Assembly: GCF_000241465.1 (NCBI RefSeq)
Contig: NZ_JH584235.1
Location: 1,503,792-1,567,791, forward strand
Length of the DNA: 64,000 nt
DNA from: Sphingomonas echinoides ATCC 14820
GTDB lineage: Bacteria; Pseudomonadota; Alphaproteobacteria; Sphingomonadales; Sphingomonadaceae
Direction: 5' to 3'
Both the position numbers and the translations under genes were made by a program. The notes below the pieces were generated by a model. That model did not search any database and had not been told where the DNA came from. It saw only the letters and a program-made list of their open reading frames with translations. Positions 1 to 7,500 of the stretch are shown in pieces (positions within the stretch are counted from its first letter, which is position 1; each line of letters starts with the position of its first letter).

Positions 1-1
1 A

Positions 2-457
2 CGCCCAGCGCGCTTGCGGCCCGTCGCGGTGATCGCGCTGGGCCTGCTGTTCGGGCAAATCCTGTTCGGCGCGTTCACCGCCGGGCTCGATGCGGGGTAT
101 GCCTTTTCGAGCTGGCCCTTGATGGGCGATGAAATCTTCCCCGCCGCGACTCCGCTGACCGATCCGTTGTGGCGCAATGCCGTGGACAATCCGGTCGTGG
201 TGCAGTTCATCCACCGCTGGTTCGCCTTCGTGGCGGCGGCAGGGCTCGTCATGCTCGCGCTTCGGGCGATGCGGGCGGGGGCACCGCGCACCGCCACGGT
301 AGTGATCGGCTTGGTCGCATGTCAGATCGCGCTTGGAATTGCCACCTTGCTGAGCGGCGTCGAGATTGTCGTCGCGGTCGCGCATCAGGCCAATGCCGCG
401 CTCACCTTGATCGCAGCGACCGCCGCCGCCCATGCCGTAGGCCGACGTTTCGCGTGA
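2..457 (+). CDS. ctaA: COX15/CtaA-type heme A synthase, C-terminal part
   Basis: This is the C-terminal 151 residues of a membrane heme A synthase; the reading frame is open to the left window edge, so the start lies outside. The family oxidises the C8 methyl of heme O to make heme A for cytochrome c oxidase. About four hydrophobic segments are visible. Two histidines sit where the family binds heme: one in FIHRWFAF just after a hydrophilic loop (about residue 71 of the fragment) and one in AVAHQANAAL near the end. The stop overlaps the GTG start of the next gene by four bases (GTGA), so the two are probably translationally coupled. The family call is firm. Confidence 0.88.
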   Translation, partial: RPARLRPVAVIALGLLFGQILFGAFTAGLDAGYAFSSWPLMGDEIFPAATPLTDPLWRNAVDNPVVVQFIHRWFAFVAAAGLVMLALRAMRAGAPRTATVVIGLVACQIALGIATLLSGVEIVVAVAHQANAALTLIAATAAAHAVGRRFA

Positions 458-1302
458 TACGCTGGCTGGGATTGCTGCCGGTCGCGCTTCTGGCAAGTGC
501 GGCACAGGCGGCGTTCCAGCCGATCCAGGATCGCCCCTACCGCTACGACTCGGTCGAAACGCGCACCGTTGACGGCGTTGAGCGGCGGTTTCAGTCAACC
601 CGCACGGTCGTGTTTCACCAGACCGAGCGCGGCTTCAGCGCGATCGTCACGCTGGTAATGGTCGATCAGCAAAACGCCGCAGGCGTTGCGCGCATGTTTG
701 CAACCGCGACCGCGAGCCTGCTCAACCGCCCGCTGCACTTCACGCTCGCCCCCGATGGAGCGATCAAAGGCGTCGAGGATGCCGACGCCACCATCGCGCA
801 GATCGCGGCCGCGATCGAGCGGATGGCGATGGGTACGCGCCGCCCCGGTATGTCGAGTGCGCTCGCGGCCCCGCTGCGCGCCATGCCGCCCGAGCGAAAG
901 GTCGCCATGCTGACATCGATCCTGTCCCCGCTGCTCGCTGGGCCCCTGACCGACCGCCTACCGGGCAAAGTCGCGGTGACGCTGCCCAGTCGCCCACCGC
1001 TGGCTCCCGGAATGGCTCTGTCAGGCACCGAGACCGTGCGCCGGGCCGCAAATGGTGAAGTCACCATCGAGACCGAAGCGGCCGGCCGGGTCGACGCAAC
1101 GCCGCTTGCCAACAACCCTGGCCAATTTGCGGCGGGACCGGTGGCGGCCCCCTCCGTAACGACACACGCCACCCGGACGTTCGACTCCACATCGGGCCTG
1201 CTGGTCGCAAGCAGCGAAGCCACGGACGTGATCGCATCGGACGGCCGCGCATTTCACCGCACGCGCACCGCCACCGTCATAACCGTCACACCGCCCGGCT
1301 GA
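454..1302 (+). CDS. Exported protein of unknown function
   Basis: I do not recognise this 282-residue protein. The start chosen is GTG at 454, overlapping the COX15 stop as GTGA, because a typical signal peptide follows directly: a short basic start, a hydrophobic stretch and an Ala-X-Ala cleavage region near residue 20. An earlier in-frame TTG at 169 would put the signal inside the COX15 gene and is rejected. The mature part has no transmembrane segment and looks like a soluble periplasmic or surface protein with regularly spaced beta-like stretches and many Thr, Ala and Pro residues. Coupling to heme A synthase may mean a link to the cell envelope or to oxidase assembly, but that is only inference. 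Confidence 0.7.
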   Translation: MIRWLGLLPVALLASAAQAAFQPIQDRPYRYDSVETRTVDGVERRFQSTRTVVFHQTERGFSAIVTLVMVDQQNAAGVARMFATATASLLNRPLHFTLAPDGAIKGVEDADATIAQIAAAIERMAMGTRRPGMSSALAAPLRAMPPERKVAMLTSILSPLLAGPLTDRLPGKVAVTLPSRPPLAPGMALSGTETVRRAANGEVTIETEAAGRVDATPLANNPGQFAAGPVAAPSVTTHATRTFDSTSGLLVASSEATDVIASDGRAFHRTRTATVITVTPPG

Positions 1303-1347
1303 CTTTAAGGCGGTATTCGGATACCCGTCAGCAAACCCGCCTATTGC

Positions 1348-1376
1348 TTGACTTTTGCCCACCTTCGCCGCAATAG
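1348..1376 (+). promoter_or_regulatory. Candidate promoter of rplM-rpsI
   Basis: A good -35 box, TTGACT (1348-1353), is followed after 17 bases by CAATAG (1371-1376), a poor -10 match. Position and spacing fit a housekeeping promoter about 75 bases before rplM. The strong -35 carries the call. Confidence 0.35.
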
Positions 1377-1386
1377 GCCGCTCATC

Positions 1387-1410
1387 GGTGCCGTCCTTCG
1401 GGGCGGCACC
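1387..1410 (+). promoter_or_regulatory. UUCG-tetraloop hairpin in the rplM leader
   Basis: Ten bases, GGTGCCGTCC, pair with GGGCGGCACC (one T-G wobble) around the exceptionally stable loop TTCG. The hairpin ends 41 bases before the rplM start and would lie in the 5' leader. The L13-S9 operon is autogenously controlled in some bacteria through leader structures, so this is a candidate control element. No long T run follows, so a simple terminator is less likely. Confidence 0.5.
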
Positions 1411-1451
1411 TGTCGTTTTACACCCGTTCATACATAAAGGTCACAAGCCCC

Positions 1452-1931
1452 ATGAAGGCGCTGATGAAGACCACCAAGCCGGCACTGCCGCATGAGGTGG
1501 AAAAAAAGTGGCTGATCATCGATGCCGATGGTCTGGTCGTCGGCCGCATGGCCTCGATCGTCGCCAATATCCTGCGCGGCAAGCACAAGCCGAGCTTCAC
1601 CCCGCACGTCGATTGCGGTGACAATGTCATCATCATCAACGCGGACAAGGTCAAGTTCACCGGCAACAAGCTGAAGGACAAGGTCTATTACAAGCACACC
1701 GGTTATGCCGGCGGCATCAAGGGCATCACCGCGGGCAAGGTGCTCGAAGGTCGTTTCCCCGAGCGCGTGATTGAAAAGGCGATCGAGCGGATGATCCCGC
1801 GCGGCCCGCTTGGCCGTCAGCAGCTGCGCAACCTGCGCGTCTTCGCCGGCACCGAGCATCCGCACGAAGCGCAGAACCCCGAAGTCCTCGACATCGGCGC
1901 CATGAACCGCAAGAACAAGGTGGGCAACTAA
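1452..1931 (+). CDS. rplM: 50S ribosomal protein L13
   Basis: The 159-residue product is L13, a core protein of the large ribosomal subunit that binds 23S rRNA early in assembly. The conserved L13 run [16 protein letters not shown] lies near the N terminus (about residues 20-35), followed by the [12 protein letters not shown] segment and, further on, [14 protein letters not shown] before the C terminus. Length is slightly above the usual 142-150 because of a short N-terminal extension. An AAGG-type ribosome site precedes the ATG. The stop overlaps the start of rpsI by one base (TAATG), the usual L13-S9 operon with coupled translation. Confidence 0.97.
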   Translation: MKALMKTTKPALPHEVEKKWLIIDADGLVVGRMASIVANILRGKHKPSFTPHVDCGDNVIIINADKVKFTGNKLKDKVYYKHTGYAGGIKGITAGKVLEGRFPERVIEKAIERMIPRGPLGRQQLRNLRVFAGTEHPHEAQNPEVLDIGAMNRKNKVGN

Positions 1932-2491
1932 TGTCCGACAACCGCCAGTCCCTCGCCGATCTCGCCGGCCTGACCAACACCCCTGCCCCCGTCGTCCCGG
2001 CCGAATCGGCTGAGTCCGACCGCAAGGCCGAAGAGTATATGGCCGGCCACATTGCCGAGCCCGCTGCTCCGACGATGCCGCTGCGCGAGCAGATCCTCGA
2101 CAAGCAGGGCCGCGCTTATGCAACCGGCCGCCGCAAGGACGCCGTCGCCCGCGTGTGGATCAAGCCCGGCTCGGGCAAGATCACCATCAACGGCCGTGAC
2201 CAGGAAGTGTATTTCGCCCGTCCGACGCTGCGTCTCGTCATCAACCAGCCGTTCGGCGTAGCCGAGCGCGAAGGTGCCTATGACGTCGTTTGCACCGTAA
2301 AGGGCGGTGGCCTTTCGGGCCAGGCCGGCGCGGTCAAGCATGGCATCAGCCAGGCGCTGACCAAGTTCGAGCCGATCCTGCGCGCGCCGGTCAAGGCAGC
2401 AGGCTTCCTGACCCGCGACAGCCGCACGGTCGAGCGCAAGAAGTACGGCCGCGCCAAGGCACGCCGCAGCTTCCAGTTCTCGAAGCGCTAA
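1931..2491 (+). CDS. rpsI: 30S ribosomal protein S9
   Basis: S9 of the small ribosomal subunit, whose C-terminal arginine-rich tail reaches the P-site tRNA. The conserved body begins near residue 57 with [17 protein letters not shown] and ends with the typical [17 protein letters not shown] tail, the last arginine contacting the decoding centre. At 186 residues it is longer than the usual 130-160: the first 55 or so residues are an acidic, alanine-rich extension, as is common in sphingomonads and related alphaproteobacteria. It starts one base inside the rplM stop and is followed by a clear terminator. Confidence 0.96.
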   Translation: MSDNRQSLADLAGLTNTPAPVVPAESAESDRKAEEYMAGHIAEPAAPTMPLREQILDKQGRAYATGRRKDAVARVWIKPGSGKITINGRDQEVYFARPTLRLVINQPFGVAEREGAYDVVCTVKGGGLSGQAGAVKHGISQALTKFEPILRAPVKAAGFLTRDSRTVERKKYGRAKARRSFQFSKR

Positions 2492-2513
2492 GTCCTTTTC
2501 ACACCCAGTCGCG

Positions 2514-2545
2514 AAGGGGCGGTCCGGCAACGGGCCGCCCTTTTT
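2514..2545 (+). terminator. Rho-independent terminator of rplM-rpsI
   Basis: AAGGGGCGGTCC pairs with GGGCCGCCCTTT (G-U pairs allowed) around the loop GGCAAC, and the 3' arm runs straight into a five-T tract. It begins 22 bases after the rpsI stop. It would also limit read-through between rpsI and the convergent metallophosphoesterase gene. Confidence 0.85.
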
Positions 2546-2579
2546 CGTTCCGCGGAGACGCCTTTCGGTCCTGGCAGGC

Positions 2580-3347
2580 CTATTCCGCGCGTTCGCGCCG
2601 CAAAGGGATTGGCGGGGCCAGGTCCATCGTCCGCAGCACCACGTCGAACCCTCCATCGCCGATGCGGATCTCGTTGAACGAGGGGGGCGTGATGCGGACT
2701 CGTTCGGACAAGGTGCCCGCCCCAATCATCCGCACCGTCCGGCCCTCAATCTCGTGCGCGATGTCGAAGGGATCGTGGACATGGCCCGTCAGCACGGCAT
2801 CGACACCCGCTCGTGCCAGCGCAACCAGTGCCTGCGCGCCATTATGGGTGCGCGCCGACATGCGCGTTTCGGGCTCCGCGAGCGGGTGGTGGCACGCGAT
2901 AAAGATCCGCCGCCCCTCGGGCACCGCCGCCACCAGCGCCAGCGCTCGCTCCAGCGCGCCCTGACTGACTTTGCCCTTTGACCAGTTGAGCCGCCACTGC
3001 GCCCGCGCCGTCGTCACCAGCGGGATGATCGCGATGCCCGGCAAATCGAGCGGCTGCTCGACGACCCGCTCCACTGCGGTCATCCGGCGATACGGCCGGA
3101 AGAAGCGATCGATCGGATTGAAATAGGGCAAATCATGATTGCCGACTTCAACCGTCACGGGCACGCCGAGCCCCTGCAACCAGGCAAGCCCCGCCGCGAA
3201 TTCGCGCCGCCGCGCGCGCATGGTCAAGTCGCCGGTCATCACCACCGCATCCGGCTTTTCGGCCTTTACCAGCGCATCAAACCACGCCACTGCAGCGGCG
3301 TCTTCGCGCCCGAAATGGACATCGCTGACGTGGAACAGCCGCGTCAT
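2580..3347 (-). CDS. Calcineurin-like metallophosphoesterase
   Basis: A 255-residue cytoplasmic phosphoesterase of the dinuclear-metal calcineurin fold. The metal-binding motifs are complete and in order: D-x-H at residues 9-11 (DVHFG), GD at 39-40, GNHD at 69-72, the HH pair at 153-154 and GHVH at 188-191. The closest families are the CpdA/Icc-like phosphodiesterases and related proteins, so the substrate (cyclic nucleotide, phospholipid or other phosphoester) cannot be set from sequence. The start overlaps the stop of the upstream diacylglycerol-kinase-like gene by four bases (ATGA), and the pair probably forms an operon for lipid or phosphoester turnover. Confidence 0.88.
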   Translation of the reverse strand: MTRLFHVSDVHFGREDAAAVAWFDALVKAEKPDAVVMTGDLTMRARRREFAAGLAWLQGLGVPVTVEVGNHDLPYFNPIDRFFRPYRRMTAVERVVEQPLDLPGIAIIPLVTTARAQWRLNWSKGKVSQGALERALALVAAVPEGRRIFIACHHPLAEPETRMSARTHNGAQALVALARAGVDAVLTGHVHDPFDIAHEIEGRTVRMIGAGTLSERVRITPPSFNEIRIGDGGFDVVLRTMDLAPPIPLRRERAE

Positions 3348-4174
3348 GCAGCGGCCTTGGTCGTCAGGAAGATCTCGCGCATCATGCCCACCCGCACCAT
3401 GCTGCCGGGATCGAGCATGATCGGCTCCCCGTCAACCAGCGCCAGCGCGGGTTTGTCGCCGCGCGTGCGGAACTCCCGGACATGGCATTGCGTGACCTCG
3501 GCCGACGCGACCCAATCGCCGGTCACCCATTCCCAACCGAGCCGTGCGATCGCCCGAAAATCGCGCGCGTCGATCGCAGCGACGTCAAGATGATCAGCTT
3601 CCGGCCGGACGAACACCGCCTGGGCACCATGCTTCAAGGCCGGCACGCCCTCCAGGCGGATGCCACGACCGAAGGTGCGCTGCCAGGCATGTTTCATCGC
3701 CCGGCCAAGGCCGCGCAGCCGCCCCGCGCGGACCATTTCGCGCGCCCGCACCCAAGTCGCGGCAGGGCCAAGGATCAAGCCGACAAGCGCGCGCTGTCCC
3801 GCGACATCGACATAGGGCAGGCACGTCCTACGTTCCCGCTCGATCGCTGCGGCGACGATCGCCGCCGGGTCGGTGCTGTTGTGCAGCAGTTTGGCGAGCA
3901 TGTTCATCGTGCCGCCGGGCAGGATCAGGATTGCGCCGTTCCAGTCCGCCAACGCCGATACGGCGGCGTTGATCGTGCCGTCTCCGGCGAACAGCACCGC
4001 CGTATCCACCCCCGCCGCGTCCAGCGATTGCGGTGTCGGCAGCACATCGTCGGGAAAGGCCGTGCGACCGGCGAGGACAAGACCGCGCTCGGCGAACAAG
4101 GCCGCCAGCGCGTCGGCCTTAGCCGGGGTTGCCGTGCCCGATTTCGGATTGGTGATAAACCAGAGCGTCTTCAT
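3344..4174 (-). CDS. Diacylglycerol kinase catalytic-domain protein
   Basis: A 276-residue lipid kinase-like protein of the DAGK_cat (YegS/DgkB/LCB5) family, which uses ATP to phosphorylate diacylglycerol or related lipids. The nucleotide-binding loops are seen as NPKSG (residues 9-13), AGDGT (63-67, where GGDGT is usual) and PGGTMN (86-91). The C-terminal half carries the beta-sandwich with the closing LVDGEP segment. The start at 4174 gives the normal N terminus MKTLWFITNPKSG; an upstream in-frame ATG at 4201 would add nine atypical residues. It is translationally coupled to the metallophosphoesterase downstream. Confidence 0.85.
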   Translation of the reverse strand: MKTLWFITNPKSGTATPAKADALAALFAERGLVLAGRTAFPDDVLPTPQSLDAAGVDTAVLFAGDGTINAAVSALADWNGAILILPGGTMNMLAKLLHNSTDPAAIVAAAIERERRTCLPYVDVAGQRALVGLILGPAATWVRAREMVRAGRLRGLGRAMKHAWQRTFGRGIRLEGVPALKHGAQAVFVRPEADHLDVAAIDARDFRAIARLGWEWVTGDWVASAEVTQCHVREFRTRGDKPALALVDGEPIMLDPGSMVRVGMMREIFLTTKAAA

Positions 4175-4225
4175 GCCCTGGCCAACGCACGACGCGACCA
4201 AAGGTGGCGCGCCGCGCGCATCTGC

Positions 4226-5851
4226 TCACTCCACCGCCACATGCACCGGCTCATCGCCAGCCTTTGGCGGAGCCGGGCGTTGTAACAGCAACACCAACGG
4301 GATCGACGCGAGCGTCAAGATCATCATCAGCTTGAAGTCGTCGAGATAGGCGACCATCGCCGCCTGTTTGTTGACGATGCCGTCCGCCATCGCCAGCACC
4401 GTATCGGTCGCGCCGCCCGTGATCGAGCTCACCACCGGATCTTTCGCCACCAGGCCCGGATCGGGAATGTGCTGGCCGATCTCCGAATGCGCCGTCTGGA
4501 TGTTGCGCGCGAGCAATGCGGTGACCACCGAAATCCCCGCCGAACCGCCGATGTTGCGCGCCAGGTTCATCAAGCTCGATGCCTCGGTGCGATAGCGCGG
4601 ATCGAGCGTGCCGAAGGCGATGATATTGAGCGGGATGAACACCAGCCCCAACCCGATCCCCTGCACCAAACCCGTGACGATGAACGGCTGCTGCCCCATT
4701 TCGAGCGTCCAGCTGGTCATGTCATAAAGCGACCAGCCCGCGATCAGCAGCCCGGTGCCAACCATCAGTCGCGGATCGACCTGGCGCTTCATCAACTGCC
4801 CGGCGACATACATTGAGGCGACGATCCCGATGCCGCGTGGCATCAGCAGGATGCCAGCGGTCAGCACCGGATAGCCGTATAGCGACTGCAGCATCGGCGG
4901 CAGCAAGGCGAGTGTCGCCGTCATCAGCACGCCGATCACGAGCATGAAGCCGACACCGGTCAGCAAATTGCGGTTGAGGAACAGCGCCCGGTCGAACATC
5001 GGGCCCTTTGCGGTGAACAATTGCACGAAGAACATCCACGCCGCCCCGAGCGCCACCATCCCCTCGGTCCACACTTCCCACGAGCTGAACCAGTCCTGCG
5101 TCTGCCCGCGATCGAGCATCAGCTGGAACGCGCTGATCGCCACCGCCAGCATCGAGAAGCCGAAGATATCGAACCCGCGCTTCTTGATCTCGCGCGATGG
5201 CAGCAGCGCCCACAGGATGAGGAAGCAGGCGATGCCGATCGGCACGTTGACGTAAAAGCACCAGCGCCAGTCATAATTGTCGGTCAGCCAGCCGCCGATC
5301 ACCGGGCCCAGAATCGGCCCGACCATGATGCCCATGCCCCAGATCGACATCGCCGCCGCTTGTTTGGAGCGCGGGTTGATGTCCATCATCACCGTCTGGC
5401 TGAGCGGGTTCATGAACGCCGCCGCCACGCCTTGCAGCACGCGGAAAATCACCATCTCGGGCAGGCTGCTGGCGAGACCGCACAACATTGAGGCAATGAC
5501 GAAGCCAACCACCGCACCCAGGAACAGATTGCGCGAGCCGATCCGGTCGGCGAGCCACCCGGTCAACGGAATCGCGACCGCCGAGGCGACGATATAGCTG
5601 GTCAACACCCAGGTGACCGTGTCCGACGTGGCGCTGAGCGAGGCCTGCATGTGCGGCAAGGCAACGTTGGCGATGGTGGAATCGAGGATCTGCATGATCG
5701 TCGCCGCCATCACGCCGATCGTCAGCAGCGGGCGGTTGCTGGTGTGGAGCGCGGCGCGCTCCTCCAGCGGCACCGCCTCCTCGGTCGAGGGGACACGGGC
5801 GAGGCGGTCGGCCTCGCCCGCATCGGGATTAGCAGTGGCCACTGCGCACAT
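4226..5851 (-). CDS. emrB: EmrB-type multidrug efflux permease (DHA2, MFS)
   Basis: The 541-residue protein is a 14-helix drug:H+ antiporter of the DHA2 group. The first helix carries the typical run MQILDSTIANVALPHM, and the motif A region WLADRIGSRN follows in the 2-3 loop; motif C-like glycines (GPILGPVIGGWLTDN) occur near residue 170. About 35 hydrophilic residues precede helix 1. It works with the EmrA adaptor encoded just upstream, which would carry substrates on to an outer-membrane channel that is not in the window. The ATG at 5851 lies 23 bases inside emrA; a GTG nine bases later is an alternative start. Confidence 0.93.
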   Translation of the reverse strand: MCAVATANPDAGEADRLARVPSTEEAVPLEERAALHTSNRPLLTIGVMAATIMQILDSTIANVALPHMQASLSATSDTVTWVLTSYIVASAVAIPLTGWLADRIGSRNLFLGAVVGFVIASMLCGLASSLPEMVIFRVLQGVAAAFMNPLSQTVMMDINPRSKQAAAMSIWGMGIMVGPILGPVIGGWLTDNYDWRWCFYVNVPIGIACFLILWALLPSREIKKRGFDIFGFSMLAVAISAFQLMLDRGQTQDWFSSWEVWTEGMVALGAAWMFFVQLFTAKGPMFDRALFLNRNLLTGVGFMLVIGVLMTATLALLPPMLQSLYGYPVLTAGILLMPRGIGIVASMYVAGQLMKRQVDPRLMVGTGLLIAGWSLYDMTSWTLEMGQQPFIVTGLVQGIGLGLVFIPLNIIAFGTLDPRYRTEASSLMNLARNIGGSAGISVVTALLARNIQTAHSEIGQHIPDPGLVAKDPVVSSITGGATDTVLAMADGIVNKQAAMVAYLDDFKLMMILTLASIPLVLLLQRPAPPKAGDEPVHVAVE

Positions 5852-6929
5852 CCACGGTGACGTTGGCGCTGAGCCCTGCGATCAGCGGCCGCTTGCTCGG
5901 CTGGTCGATCGCGATGCGCACCGGCACGCGCTGCGTCACCTTCACCCAATTGCCCGTCGCATTCTGCGCCGGCAGCACCGAGAATTCGGACCCGGTCCCC
6001 GCGCCGATCGACTGCACATGCCCCTTCAGTTTCAGGCCGTTATAGGCATCGAACTCGACCTCGGCCGGTTGCCCCACGCACATCTTGTTGAGTTCGGTTT
6101 CCTTGAAATTGGCCTCGATCCACGCCGGATGGTTCGAGACGATGCTGACGGCGGGCAGACCGACGATCATCATCTGGCCGACCTGAAGCCGGTCCGACTG
6201 GCTGATCGTGCCCGATACCGGCGCATAAACCGAGGTGCGCCGCAGATCGAGCGCGGCCTTGTCGCGCTGGACCATCGCTGCCTGGACCGCAGCGGGCACG
6301 CCCGAGCCATCGGTGCCGCTGCCGACTTGCGTGCGCGCCTTGGCCGCGCTGGCATTGGCCGTCGCCAGCCGCGCCTTGGCCGCCGCGACCTGCTGGGCCG
6401 CCGCATCGAAGCTCGCGCGCGTGGTGAAGCCCTGCTTCATCAACGCGGCTTGCCGGTCATAGGTCGCTTGCGCGAGCGCGATATCGGCCTTGGCGCTGGA
6501 TATATCGGCCGCCGCGCCGCCACTGTCGGTCGCCAGCGTGCTCACTTGCACCCGCGCCGTGGCGATCGCCGCATTGGCTTGCGCCAAAGCGATGCGATAG
6601 GGATCGGGATCGATCTGGAACAACAGGTCGCCCGCCTTGACCGGCTGGTTCTCGCGCGCGTTGATTTGGACGATGCGCCCCCCGACGTCGGACGAGACCG
6701 ACACCTTGTCCTGCTGAATATAGGCATTGTCGGTCGACACGAAGCGTCCCGCCGTCAGCCAGAAATAGCCCGCAATCGCAATCAGCAGCAACGGCACGCT
6801 GACCATCAGCAAGGGCCGCAACCAGGCACGCCGCTTGACCGGCGTTTCGATCATCGTGCCGGGCGGGGGCGATATCACCACGGTGTCGGCCGCTGCGCCA
6901 CGGTCGATCTTTGGGTCTGCGTCAGCCAT
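5829..6929 (-). CDS. emrA: EmrA-type membrane fusion protein (HlyD family)
   Basis: A 366-residue periplasmic adaptor anchored by one N-terminal membrane helix (about residues 35-55, after a cytoplasmic tail). The HlyD layout is clear: the barrel/lipoyl half after the helix (VSVSSDVGGRIVQINARENQ), an alanine-rich coiled-coil hairpin in the middle, then the second lipoyl half (VYAPVSGTISQSDRLQVGQ) and a beta-barrel end. It bridges EmrB to an outer-membrane factor. I chose the ATG at 6929 because GAGG lies six bases before it; the earlier ATG at 6941 lies further inside the marR end. The gene overlaps marR by 8 bases and emrB by 23, so all three form one operon. Confidence 0.92.
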   Translation of the reverse strand: MADADPKIDRGAAADTVVISPPPGTMIETPVKRRAWLRPLLMVSVPLLLIAIAGYFWLTAGRFVSTDNAYIQQDKVSVSSDVGGRIVQINARENQPVKAGDLLFQIDPDPYRIALAQANAAIATARVQVSTLATDSGGAAADISSAKADIALAQATYDRQAALMKQGFTTRASFDAAAQQVAAAKARLATANASAAKARTQVGSGTDGSGVPAAVQAAMVQRDKAALDLRRTSVYAPVSGTISQSDRLQVGQMMIVGLPAVSIVSNHPAWIEANFKETELNKMCVGQPAEVEFDAYNGLKLKGHVQSIGAGTGSEFSVLPAQNATGNWVKVTQRVPVRIAIDQPSKRPLIAGLSANVTVDVRSGHC

Positions 6930-7377
6930 TGGCGGCCTCACTGGTTTTATCTGGGGAAGAAAGGTTGCTGTGGATACGCTGGAGCGTGGCCATTACGGCA
7001 TCGTGTTCGGCCGGAGAAACGCCCTCGAGCGCGCTGCCCAGCATCACCTCGGCAATATGCCCCAATTCTTCGAGCAAAGGGCGGGCGCGCTCGGTCAGGA
7101 AGATTTGCCACGCGCGCCGATCGGACGGGTCGCGCCGCCGCTCGACCAGACCAGCCTCCTCCAGCCGATCGATCATGCGGCACAAGGTAATCGGTTCGAC
7201 CTCCAGCAAATCGGCCAAACCGCCCTGATTGATGCCCTCACCACGCTGGAGAAACTTGAGCACGCGCCACTGCGTGCGCGTCACGCCGATCAGCCGCGCC
7301 CGCTCATCAAAGCGCCGCCGCATCAGGCGCGAGACGTCGCTGATCAAAAATCCGATCGAATCCTGCATAGCGCCCAT
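6922..7377 (-). CDS. MarR-family repressor of the emrAB operon
   Basis: A 151-residue winged-helix regulator of the MarR/EmrR group. The DNA-binding part runs from about residue 28 to 95 (TRTQWRVLKFLQR, then the recognition region ADLLEVEPITLCRMIDRLEEAGLV and the wing with RRRDPSDRRAW); helices at both ends make the dimer interface. Its reading frame overlaps emrA, so it is the first gene of the efflux operon and very probably controls it and itself. An imperfect palindrome sits directly upstream. The start may be the ATG at 7377 or the one at 7368; neither has a strong ribosome site. Confidence 0.9.
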   Translation of the reverse strand: MGAMQDSIGFLISDVSRLMRRRFDERARLIGVTRTQWRVLKFLQRGEGINQGGLADLLEVEPITLCRMIDRLEEAGLVERRRDPSDRRAWQIFLTERARPLLEELGHIAEVMLGSALEGVSPAEHDAVMATLQRIHSNLSSPDKTSEAANG

Positions 7378-7402
7378 ATAATAAGTATGCTTAGATTATC
7401 CA
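7378..7402 (-). promoter_or_regulatory. Likely MarR operator and promoter of marR-emrAB
   Basis: An AT-rich island stands out against the GC-rich surroundings. Its core is TAAG-TATG-CTTA (7382-7393), flanked by TAT/ATT runs. The symmetry and length fit the 16-20 base operators of the MarR family. On the minus strand GATAAT (7396-7401) looks like a -10 box. The leader would be very short. Confidence 0.55.
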
Positions 7403-7500
7403 TAGTCTTCTTTGCTGCATCGCAATAAGTTTGCGCAACGGGATTGGTTCCGTTGCAAAATTCCCTGTTGCGGAGGCCCGGCGCTGTGCCAGATAGGCGC

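Noticed and set aside
169..453. N-terminal extension of the second gene within COX15
   Set aside because: It reads out of frame through a conserved heme A synthase and would bury the signal peptide; the GTGA overlap at 454 is the better start.
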